From an uncultured Oscillospiraceae bacterium (lineage in GTDB: Bacteria; Bacillota; Clostridia; Oscillospirales; Acutalibacteraceae), in contig URJF01000042.1 in the NCBI GenBank assembly GCA_900548085.1, forward strand, positions 1 to 12,027: a stretch of DNA of 12,027 nucleotides, read 5' to 3'. Positions within the stretch are counted from its first letter, which is position 1; each line of letters begins with the position of its first letter. Under the pieces are notes generated by a model. That model was not told the origin of the DNA and made no database searches. It saw only the letters and a list, made by a program, of their open reading frames with translations. Shown here piece after piece: positions 1 through 6,267 of the stretch. The translations under genes and the position numbers were made by a program.

Positions 1-904
1 ACCTACAGTTAGTATCAAAAACAGTATTGGCGGAAAGACTGTATCTCTCCGCTGCAAAACAAATAATTCGGCAATATATTACAAAACATCAAAAAAAGGC
101 AGTTATAAAAAATACTCAAAGCCGTTCAAATTGAGCGACTCAAAGACGGTTTATGCCTATGCAAAAAAGTCAGGCAGTGCGAGCAGTAAGAAAATCAGTA
201 AAAAAATTAAAATATCCACCACTTCAAAACCGAATAAAGTTAAGGCATCCGCAAAAGGTACTTCGTCAGTAAAAGTCAGTTGGAAGTCAGTTAAGGGTGC
301 GTCCGGTTATTATGTATATCAGTCCGACAAAAAGAACGGAAAATACAAAAAGGTTGCAACAGTAAAAAATGGTTCTTCCACGAGCAAAACTGTGAATTCG
401 TTGTCATTGAACAAAACATATTATTTCAAGATAAAAGCCTATACTTATGGCAAAAAAACGAGTGCATACAGCAGTTGCGTAAGTGCTAAGATTAAGTCAA
501 AATGGGGAACTCTGAAAAATGTGAAGCTCGAAAAATACGGCGTTTCTGAGCTTACTAAATATGAAGCAGAGGTTCTTGGTTATGAAGGCGGTGGTTCTGC
601 AGCAATTTTTGTGAATTTCAGCGAAATAAAGGATGCAGATGGTTTTGAAATAAAAGAGATTTGGAGCAGTGATTATTCATATAACCATAAAGTTTCAATA
701 AAAGATAGTTCTTGCAGTAAAAAATGTATACTTTTCAGTGCACAAGAATTTCCAAAGCAAGCTAAAATCAGAGCGTACAAAAAGGTAAAAGGAAAAACTG
801 TATACGGTCCATATAAAACCATAAATTATGATTCGGCTAAGTACAAAGGCAATCTGTACTATGACGAATACGAAAATCTTTGTCATAAACGACTGGGAAA
901 ATAA
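1..904 (+). CDS. 3' end of a surface/secreted protein with chitobiase-like and fibronectin-III-like domains (5' partial)
   Basis: The reading frame is open from position 2 to the TAA at 902-904, so the gene starts upstream. The TTG at 131 is an internal leucine codon. In residues counted from position 2, the first ~55 resemble the C-terminal domain of chitobiase/beta-hexosaminidase (PTVSI start, 'AIYYKTSKKGSY', 'SKTVYAYAKKSG' end). Residues ~77-164 form a clear fibronectin type III repeat (SVKVSWKSVKGASGYYVY, then YYFKIKAY). Residues ~170-276 look like a second, diverged FN3-like module (VNFSEIKDADGFEI, AKIRAYKKVKGKTVYGPY). The protein is very rich in lysine, serine and tyrosine. Such domain strings are typical of large secreted or wall-associated proteins of gut Firmicutes and probably act as spacers or in carbohydrate contact. 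The C terminus has no LPXTG motif or hydrophobic anchor. The catalytic or binding part, if there is one, lies outside the window. Confidence 0.85.
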   Translation, partial: PTVSIKNSIGGKTVSLRCKTNNSAIYYKTSKKGSYKKYSKPFKLSDSKTVYAYAKKSGSASSKKISKKIKISTTSKPNKVKASAKGTSSVKVSWKSVKGASGYYVYQSDKKNGKYKKVATVKNGSSTSKTVNSLSLNKTYYFKIKAYTYGKKTSAYSSCVSAKIKSKWGTLKNVKLEKYGVSELTKYEAEVLGYEGGGSAAIFVNFSEIKDADGFEIKEIWSSDYSYNHKVSIKDSSCSKKCILFSAQEFPKQAKIRAYKKVKGKTVYGPYKTINYDSAKYKGNLYYDEYENLCHKRLGK

Positions 905-918
905 AATTTGTAATAATA

Positions 919-955
919 AAAAATGCGGCAAGGGATCAACCTTTGTCGCATTTTT
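919..955. terminator. Bidirectional Rho-independent terminator between convergent genes
   Basis: The left arm, 919-934 (aaaaatgcggcaaggg), pairs with the right arm, 940-955 (cctttgtcgcattttt), over 16 positions with two G-T wobbles, around the 5-nt loop atcaa. The arms are A-rich on the left and T-rich on the right, so each strand ends the hairpin in a U-tract. The hairpin lies 14 nt after the stop at 904 and 7 nt after the rodA stop on the minus strand, so one hairpin can serve both genes. Confidence 0.88.
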
Positions 956-962
956 ATGTATT

Positions 963-2126
963 TTACATTCTGTAGAACAATGTTTCTCGTGGCATTCGGC
1001 TGTATCTGTAGACCGAAAATTCTATACCCAGTGCAAGATAAATACACAGAGATGACGAACCGCCGGCTGAGAACAAAGGCAAAGTAATGCCAATACAGGG
1101 CAGGAGGCTCAGCTCCATGCCTACATTGACCAGCACCTGAGCAAAAAGCATAACAGCTATTCCGCTGCACATCAGGTATCCTACATTGTCACGGCTGTTC
1201 AGTCCGCATTTTATTACTCTAAGCACCAAAAATCCAAGAATAAGTATAACTGCCATAGCACCAACAAAGCCTAATTCTTCGCCTGCTACTGTGAGAATCA
1301 TATCGTTTTGGTTTTCGGGTACCATTCCGCTCTGCGTCATATCTCCGTGGAGATATCCCTGACCTAACAGTCCGCCGGAGCCCATGGCAATTTTTCCGTT
1401 AGTTTGCTGATACATAGCGTCTTTGTATTGGTCCGGATAGAGCAGTGCGATAATACGGGTGCGCTGTATTCCGCTGATGAGCTTCAGCTTCCACGCCGCC
1501 GCAAAGCCCACTATGATTGCACAAATGCCTGCAATAAAGTATCCTATGTTTACTCTCGCAAAGAATAACATTCCAATGAACATTACTAAGAAAATCAATG
1601 CTGATCCTGCATCACCTGTCAGCAGTACAAGACCTACCGGTATAGCTCCGTGGATGACGAGTGGGATAATAGTTTTAATTTTGTTTATCTTATCCCTGAC
1701 TAAGTCTAAGTGATAGCTGAACGAGATGATGAATCCTACCTTTAACAGTTCCGATGGCTGAAAGTAGAAAATCTTTAGGTCAAGCCAGCTCCTCGCATCC
1801 TGTCTTGCAGACGGTGCAACACCGAAGAAAAAGGTGAATATCATCAGTCCGACGCATCCTGCGGCAATAATGGGCCATAGCTTTGAGATAACCTCGTAGT
1901 CAATGTTAGACACGACTATGGCGATAATAAGTCCGCCGGCTACGGACACAAGCATAGAGCGTATATCGCTGGATATGACCTGACCGTCCTTCAGCGATGA
2001 ATGGGTAGCGCTGTAAACGAGAGCAAGTCCGTACAGCGACGCAAGCATCGCAGAGAAAAGAGTAAGAAAATCAGTACCCTTCAGCAGAGTAGAAACATTG
2101 TGTCGTTTCGATATTGAGTTTTTCAT
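963..2126 (-). CDS. rodA: RodA-type peptidoglycan glycosyltransferase (SEDS family)
   Basis: This 387-residue polytopic membrane protein belongs to the SEDS family (RodA/FtsW/SpoVE), which polymerises lipid II into glycan strands during cell elongation with a partner class B PBP. Visible hallmarks are LVYSAT in the first membrane segment, FQPSELLKVGFI at about 122-133, a periplasmic loop ending VPENQNDMILTVAGEELGF at about 269-287, and LPLFSAGGSSS at about 349-359 in place of the usual LPFxSYGGSS. Asp275 in NQND aligns with the essential Asp of the RodA HTDFI motif. The usual length for RodA is 370-420 residues. The ATG start at 2126 has AGAAAGGAG upstream (forward gctcctttct, 2131-2140). It stands alone, with no mreBCD or PBP2 gene nearby. 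RodA is preferred over FtsW because there is no division cluster and the protein ends soon after the last membrane segment, but a SpoVE-like role is not excluded. Confidence 0.9.
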   Translation of the reverse strand: MKNSISKRHNVSTLLKGTDFLTLFSAMLASLYGLALVYSATHSSLKDGQVISSDIRSMLVSVAGGLIIAIVVSNIDYEVISKLWPIIAAGCVGLMIFTFFFGVAPSARQDARSWLDLKIFYFQPSELLKVGFIISFSYHLDLVRDKINKIKTIIPLVIHGAIPVGLVLLTGDAGSALIFLVMFIGMLFFARVNIGYFIAGICAIIVGFAAAWKLKLISGIQRTRIIALLYPDQYKDAMYQQTNGKIAMGSGGLLGQGYLHGDMTQSGMVPENQNDMILTVAGEELGFVGAMAVILILGFLVLRVIKCGLNSRDNVGYLMCSGIAVMLFAQVLVNVGMELSLLPCIGITLPLFSAGGSSSLCIYLALGIEFSVYRYSRMPRETLFYRM

Positions 2127-2154
2127 TTCTGCTCCTTTCTCAACTAGTATTTAT

Positions 2155-2183
2155 ATTATATTATGTGTACTCCTATTTTTCAA
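2155..2183 (-). promoter_or_regulatory. Promoter of rodA
   Basis: On the minus strand the -35 is TTGAAA (forward 2178-2183), then a 17-bp spacer, then a perfect TATAAT -10 (forward 2155-2160). Transcription would start near 2148, about 20 nt before the rodA ATG, and the ribosome binding site falls inside that short leader. Confidence 0.8.
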
Positions 2184-2207
2184 CATAAAAATATTTAATT
2201 TTTTGTG

Positions 2208-2236
2208 TTGGAATATTATATGTAATGTGGTATAAT
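2208..2236 (+). promoter_or_regulatory. Promoter of the fhs-tsaE-tsaB-rpiB operon
   Basis: The -35 is TTGGAA (2208-2213), then a 17-bp spacer, then TATAAT (2231-2236) preceded by TGG, which gives an extended -10 (TGnTATAAT). The expected start is near 2243, leaving a leader of about 25 nt before the ATG at 2268. That is too short for a folate riboswitch. The ribosome binding site GAGGAG (2255-2260) is 7 nt before the ATG. This promoter is back to back with the rodA promoter; the two -35 hexamers are 24 bp apart. Confidence 0.82.
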
Positions 2237-2267
2237 ATTTAACCACACTTAATAGAGGAGTGCTTAT

Positions 2268-3935
2268 ATGCTTACTGATATAGAAATTGCAAAAAATGCT
2301 AAGATGAAAAATATTGAGGAAATTGCTTCTGCCCTCGGTATCGACCGTACAGAAATTGAACCTTATGGACACTATAAGGCCAAGCTGTCTCAGTCACTTA
2401 TCGACAGAGTAGAGAGCAATACCGATGGAAAGCTCGTTCTTGTTACAGCGGTGAATCCTACTCCTGCCGGCGAAGGCAAGACTACTGTTTCAATCGGTTT
2501 AGGCGATGCTTTGAATAAAATAGGCAAAAAGGCAGTTATCGCTCTCAGAGAGCCATCGTTAGGTCCTGTATTTGGCATCAAGGGCGGTGCTGCAGGCGGC
2601 GGTTACAGTCAGGTCGTACCTATGGAGGACATAAATCTTCATTTTACCGGAGATATGCACGCCATCACTTCGGCAAACAACTTGATGTGTGCTATGCTGG
2701 ACAACTCTATTCAGCAGGGCAACGAGCTTAATATAGACCCCCGCACCATTCAGATAAAGCGTTGTTTGGATATGAATGACAGAGCACTTCGCAACATCAT
2801 TTGTTCTTTGGGCGGAAAACTTAACGGAATACCTCGTGAGGACCATTTTTGTATTACTGTAGCCAGCGAGGTTATGGCTATCCTTTGTCTTGCTAAAGAT
2901 ATTTTTGACCTTAAGGAAAGGCTTGGAAAAATCCTTGTGGCATATACCTATGACGGACAGCCTGTTTTTTGTAAGGATATCAAAGCAAATGGCTCAATGA
3001 CTGTTTTGCTTAAGGACGCAATTAAGCCTAATCTGGTACAAACCCTTGAGAATACTCCTGCTATTATGCACGGAGGACCTTTTGCTAATATTGCCCACGG
3101 TTGCAATTCGGTTCGTGCCACTAAGACAGCACTTAAATTGGCTGACTATGCAGTTACCGAGGCAGGATTCGGCTCCGATTTGGGTGCAGAAAAATTCTTT
3201 GACATAAAGTGCAGATATTCTGGCTTAAAGCCGTCTTGCGTAGTGCTTGTTTCTACCGTCCGTTCTATGAAATATAACGGCGGAGTTAAGAAAGAAAATC
3301 TTAAGGAAGAAAATATTGAGGCCCTCGAAAAGGGCAGTGCAAATCTCGGTGCACATATCGACAATCTAAAAAAATTCGGAGTTCCTGTTGTGGTTGCTAT
3401 TAATCATTTTTATGCGGATACTCAGGCTGAGATTGATTTTGTCGAACATTTCTGTATCGAAAAGGGTGCGGAGTTTGCTGTAACAAAATGCTTTGAGCAA
3501 GGCGGAGCAGGCAGTGTTGATTTGGCTGAAAAGGTGGTTTCCGCTTGTGAAAAGGAGAATAACTTTGCACAGCTTTATCCTCTTGATATGCCTGTTTATG
3601 ATAAGATAGAGAAGATTGCAAAAGAGATTTACGGTGCAGACGGCGTAGAGTACACAAAGCAGGCTAAAAAAGCTATTGACGGTTATATTGAGCTGGGCGC
3701 AGACAAGCTCCCTGTTTGTATGGCTAAGACACAGTACAGCCTGTCGGATAACCCAACTTTGCTGGGTAGACCGGAGCACTTTACCATTACCGTATCGTCG
3801 GCCTCTCTTTCTAACGGTGCAGGATTTTTGGTTTGCCAGACAGGAAATGTTATGACTATGCCGGGATTGTCAAAGTCTCCTGCCGCATTCAATATTGATA
3901 TTGACGAAAACGGCGATACTGTGGGGCTTTTCTGA
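2268..3935 (+). CDS. fhs: Formate--tetrahydrofolate ligase
   Basis: This cytoplasmic enzyme joins formate and tetrahydrofolate with ATP to give 10-formyl-THF, the entry step of one-carbon metabolism for purines and of the methyl branch in acetogens. The 555 residues match the usual ~556. The P-loop TPAGEGKTT lies at 65-73, followed by LREPSLGPVFGIKGGAAGGG at 93-112 and VPMEDINLHFTGDMHAI at 117-133, all near-invariant in this family. The C terminus carries the expected CQTGNVMTMPGLSKSPAAFN block. It is the first gene of the operon, with an extended -10 promoter and a strong ribosome binding site. Its TGA overlaps the ATG of tsaE by one base (TGATG), suggesting translational coupling. No key residue appears to be missing. 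No folD, fchA or acetyl-CoA pathway gene is nearby, so a role in biosynthesis rather than acetogenesis is the simpler reading. Confidence 0.97.
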   Translation: MLTDIEIAKNAKMKNIEEIASALGIDRTEIEPYGHYKAKLSQSLIDRVESNTDGKLVLVTAVNPTPAGEGKTTVSIGLGDALNKIGKKAVIALREPSLGPVFGIKGGAAGGGYSQVVPMEDINLHFTGDMHAITSANNLMCAMLDNSIQQGNELNIDPRTIQIKRCLDMNDRALRNIICSLGGKLNGIPREDHFCITVASEVMAILCLAKDIFDLKERLGKILVAYTYDGQPVFCKDIKANGSMTVLLKDAIKPNLVQTLENTPAIMHGGPFANIAHGCNSVRATKTALKLADYAVTEAGFGSDLGAEKFFDIKCRYSGLKPSCVVLVSTVRSMKYNGGVKKENLKEENIEALEKGSANLGAHIDNLKKFGVPVVVAINHFYADTQAEIDFVEHFCIEKGAEFAVTKCFEQGGAGSVDLAEKVVSACEKENNFAQLYPLDMPVYDKIEKIAKEIYGADGVEYTKQAKKAIDGYIELGADKLPVCMAKTQYSLSDNPTLLGRPEHFTITVSSASLSNGAGFLVCQTGNVMTMPGLSKSPAAFNIDIDENGDTVGLF

Positions 3936-4369
3936 TGAAAGAATTTATTACAGACAGCTATGAGCAGACAGTAGCAAAGGCATCTGAATTTGCAAAGAAC
4001 TTGCCAAAGGGGAGCGTAATCGGTTTTCTCGGCGGTCTCGGTATGGGTAAAACCGCTTTTACTACCGGTTTTGTAAAAGGATTGGGGATAGATGCAAATG
4101 TGTCGTCTCCCACATTTGCCATATGCAATGACTATATCGGCGACAATGTTCGTGTGTGTCACTATGATATGTACAGGGTGGACACTTGGGACGATTTGTA
4201 CTCCACAGGATTTTTTGATTGCCTTGATACCGATGCATACATTCTGGCAGAGTGGAGTGAAAATATCTTTGGTGCATTGCCCGACGATGCTATAATAATA
4301 AAAATTGAGCGATTGTCCGAGAACAGTCGAAAATTCAAAATAATGACTAAGCAGGAGGCAGAGGAATAA
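3935..4369 (+). CDS. tsaE: tRNA t6A biosynthesis ATPase TsaE
   Basis: TsaE is the small ATPase that acts with TsaB and TsaD to attach threonylcarbamoyl to A37 of ANN-decoding tRNAs. The 144-residue product has a Walker A motif GGLGMGKT at 33-40, SPTF at 58-61, the HYDMYR signature at 76-81 (Asp78 matches the conserved Asp of the HxDxYR motif) and EWSE at 106-109. Most family members have GDLGAGKT, so the Asp and Ala of the P-loop are Gly and Met here; the catalytic Lys-Thr is intact. The start overlaps the fhs stop by 1 nt and the stop overlaps the tsaB start by 1 nt (TAATG). Placement directly before tsaB agrees with the usual Firmicutes order and supports the call. Confidence 0.95.
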   Translation: MKEFITDSYEQTVAKASEFAKNLPKGSVIGFLGGLGMGKTAFTTGFVKGLGIDANVSSPTFAICNDYIGDNVRVCHYDMYRVDTWDDLYSTGFFDCLDTDAYILAEWSENIFGALPDDAIIIKIERLSENSRKFKIMTKQEAEE

Positions 4370-5040
4370 TGAAACTTTTGTCTTTTGATTCCAGTGCGGT
4401 TACTGCTGTCGCCCTCACTGACGACGGAAAAGTGGTACGCAGCGAATTTGTTAATGCGGGACTGACTCACAGCGAGACTTTGCTCCCTATGATTGAGCGT
4501 GTGATGGGTGATGTGGATTACAGCCGACTTGACGGAATCGCCGTCACAGTAGGCCCCGGTTCTTTTACCGGTGTGCGTATCGGCGTAGCCACTGCAAAGG
4601 GCTTGGCGTTTAAGCACAACACTCCTTGCTACAGCGTATCTACCTTAGAGGCTATAGCATACAATTTTGTTAATAAGGATTGTATCGTATGTGCGGTTAT
4701 GGATGCTCGCAGAATGCAGTTTTATAATTCACTGTTCAGTATTGAGAACGGAGTTGTGTCTCGACTTACACCCGACCGTGCAATAGCCCTTGATGATTTG
4801 AAAAAAGAACTTGTGGCATACGATGAGGTTATTGTTGCCGGTGATGGCGCAAAGCTGTGCTGCGATAACGCCGACCTTGATAATTGTTTCCTTGCCGACG
4901 AAGATACTATGTACCAAAATGCCGTCTCTGTTTCTTTGGCGGCTAAAAATAAAAATCCTCTTTCACCCGATGAGCTGATGCCTGTATATCTCAGACTCAG
5001 TCAGGCAGAAAGAGAATTAAAACTGAAACTAAAAAAGTAA
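4369..5040 (+). CDS. tsaB: tRNA t6A biosynthesis protein TsaB
   Basis: TsaB is an ASKHA-fold, catalytically inactive paralogue of TsaD that acts as its scaffold in t6A synthesis. The 223 residues begin with LSFDSSAVTAVAL, the degenerate first phosphate loop. The family signature GIAVTVGPGSFTGVRIGVAT lies at about 56-75, with THSETLLP at 33-40. Length is within the usual 220-240. AGGAGG at 4353-4358, inside the end of tsaE, serves the ATG at 4369 with 10-nt spacing. In many Firmicutes rimI and tsaD follow; here rpiB comes next, so those two genes must lie elsewhere. TsaD was excluded because the protein is too short and lacks the HxxxH metal motif. Confidence 0.94.
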   Translation: MKLLSFDSSAVTAVALTDDGKVVRSEFVNAGLTHSETLLPMIERVMGDVDYSRLDGIAVTVGPGSFTGVRIGVATAKGLAFKHNTPCYSVSTLEAIAYNFVNKDCIVCAVMDARRMQFYNSLFSIENGVVSRLTPDRAIALDDLKKELVAYDEVIVAGDGAKLCCDNADLDNCFLADEDTMYQNAVSVSLAAKNKNPLSPDELMPVYLRLSQAERELKLKLKK

Positions 5041-5053
5041 GAGAGGTATAATT

Positions 5054-5503
5054 ATGATAGTTATAGGTTCAGACCACGCAGGATTTCCGCTTAAGGAAGA
5101 AATCAAAAAGCATCTTGCAGAGAAAAATATTGATTTTGAGGATGTAGGCTGTTATTCTCCGGAGAGATTTGATTATGCCATTTCTGCCCAAAAGGCTTGT
5201 GACAAGGTTATTGCAGGCGAGGCAGACAAAGCTATTTTGTGCTGCGGTACAGGAATAGGTATCTCTATGGCTGCAAATAAGGTAAAGGGCATCCGTGCTT
5301 GTGCTTGCAGCGACTATTTCAGCGCAAAATATACCAGAGCTCATAATGACGCAAATTGTCTGTGCCTCGGCGACAGAGTTATCGGCGCAGGACTCGCTAT
5401 TGAGCTTGTTGATGTGTTCCTCAACACAGAGTTCGAGGGCGGCAGACACCAAACCCGTGTTGATCAGATTATGGCTATAGAAAAGGGCGAAAAACTATAT
5501 TGA
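5054..5503 (+). CDS. rpiB: Ribose-5-phosphate isomerase B
   Basis: RpiB is the cytoplasmic enzyme that interconverts D-ribose 5-phosphate and D-ribulose 5-phosphate in the non-oxidative pentose phosphate pathway. The 149 residues show GSDHAGFPLK at 5-14, the active-site block CCGTGIGISMAANK at 63-76 (Cys64, directly before GTG, is the catalytic-base equivalent), RAHNDANCLCLGDRVIG at 95-111 (His97) and GGRHQTRVDQI at 129-139 (Arg131 and Arg135, phosphate contacts). Length matches the family. The ribosome binding site is AGAGAGG, 13 nt after the tsaB stop, so this is a continued operon. LacA/B-type galactose-6-phosphate isomerases and allose-6-phosphate isomerases are close relatives; with no tagatose or allose genes nearby, RpiB is the best call. 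The product feeds the same pentose phosphate pool as the arabinose genes further along. Confidence 0.94.
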   Translation: MIVIGSDHAGFPLKEEIKKHLAEKNIDFEDVGCYSPERFDYAISAQKACDKVIAGEADKAILCCGTGIGISMAANKVKGIRACACSDYFSAKYTRAHNDANCLCLGDRVIGAGLAIELVDVFLNTEFEGGRHQTRVDQIMAIEKGEKLY

Positions 5504-5515
5504 TTTTTAATATAT

Positions 5516-5519
5516 GGAG
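5516..5519 (+). promoter_or_regulatory. Ribosome binding site that sets the start at 5526
   Basis: GGAG, followed by AAAG, lies 6 nt before the ATG at 5526. The in-frame ATG at 5514 overlaps this site and has only AT-rich sequence upstream, so the downstream ATG is preferred. Confidence 0.7.
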
Positions 5520-5525
5520 AAAGAT

Positions 5526-6206
5526 ATGAAAAATGACACTCCGAAAAGGTCATATGACTACAAAACCGCAAGACTTGTGGTTACGATAATTGTTGTTGCT
5601 TTTGCCATAACGGCGAGTGTATGCTTGTATTTGCTTTTTCGAGAGATTATTTTCGGACCTAACGCAGTCAAACTGTATATTTTTGATTACAATCATAGAC
5701 GCTTCTTCCCCGATTATGTTTACTGTATTGTTGTTGCAACGATTAGCCTATATGCTTTTTTGTTTAGGACAGTGGGTAGAGGCGTGATTGTACGCATTAC
5801 ATATGAGGAGGAGCTTGCGAGAGAGCAACTCAAGTTCAATACTAACAGATCTAAAGATTTAATTGCGAGTTTACTTCTTCTTGTGATTGCCCTCGGTTTT
5901 ACATATTTTGGCAATACTGAATGTGTCGGCTTTACCGACAAAGAGGTTATAGTTCCTAATCTCCAAGGATATACTTTGGAATACAGCGGACTGAATGTTT
6001 ATCAGTTGGAGTACATCTCCGATTCTGTAGGCAGTGTTTCGGATTGTAACCAAGAGATAGCTTATGTGTTGATGAGTGGCGGAAAGAAATATGAACTCCC
6101 TGTTTTGCCTACTGATTCTACAGAGGCCAAACTGCTTACTGCTCAAATAAAAAAGCATCACCTAAAAATTATTAAGGTGAAAACAATAAATGATATACCA
6201 AATTGA
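5526..6206 (+). CDS. Uncharacterised three-segment membrane protein with a possible PH-like C-terminal domain
   Basis: I do not recognise this 226-residue protein. It has a charged N-terminal tail, then hydrophobic segments at about 16-38, 62-80 and 112-128. A basic and acidic cytoplasmic loop (RITYEEELAREQLKFNTNR) lies between segments two and three. After segment three comes a soluble tail of about 95 residues starting CVGFTDKEVIVPNLQGYTL and ending in alternating strands and a final lysine-rich helix (SGGKKYELPV, then AKLLTAQIKKHHLKIIKVK). That pattern (a short 'what the signal becomes' strand, an E-Y-S turn, then strands and a C-terminal helix) recalls bacterial pleckstrin-homology-like domains on membrane proteins, but this is a guess from pattern. 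It sits 22 nt after rpiB, with no promoter or terminator seen between them, so it is probably the last gene of the fhs operon. An alternative start at 5514 would add four residues. Confidence 0.8.
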   Translation: MKNDTPKRSYDYKTARLVVTIIVVAFAITASVCLYLLFREIIFGPNAVKLYIFDYNHRRFFPDYVYCIVVATISLYAFLFRTVGRGVIVRITYEEELAREQLKFNTNRSKDLIASLLLLVIALGFTYFGNTECVGFTDKEVIVPNLQGYTLEYSGLNVYQLEYISDSVGSVSDCNQEIAYVLMSGGKKYELPVLPTDSTEAKLLTAQIKKHHLKIIKVKTINDIPN

Positions 6207-6223
6207 ATATGGCTGTATAATAA

Positions 6224-6266
6224 AAACGGAGACGCTTTGTAGTTGAAAGCATCTCCGTTTGTTTTT
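6224..6266. terminator. Bidirectional Rho-independent terminator
   Basis: The left arm, 6224-6238 (aaacggagacgcttt), pairs with the right arm, 6246-6260 (aaagcatctccgttt), over 15 positions with one C-A mismatch, around a 7-nt loop. A T-run follows through 6266 on the plus strand. The A-run at 6222-6226 gives a U-tract on the minus strand. It ends the fhs operon (stop 6206) and the convergent lipoprotein gene (stop 6268). Confidence 0.88.
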
Positions 6267-6267
6267 G

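Noticed and set aside
131..904. TTG at 131 as the start of a short gene
   Set aside because: The frame stays open to the window edge, the upstream residues continue the chitobiase-like domain, and no ribosome binding site precedes 131.
2237..2267. Possible THF riboswitch before fhs
   Set aside because: The predicted transcript start leaves only about 25 nt before the ATG, and no conserved THF-I fold could fit.
3366..4617. Several minus-strand open frames opposite fhs, tsaE and tsaB
   Set aside because: They overlap conserved genes in full, overlap each other and show no protein-like features.
5514..5525. ATG at 5514 as start of the membrane protein after rpiB
   Set aside because: It has no ribosome binding site, while the GGAG inside it serves the ATG at 5526 well.
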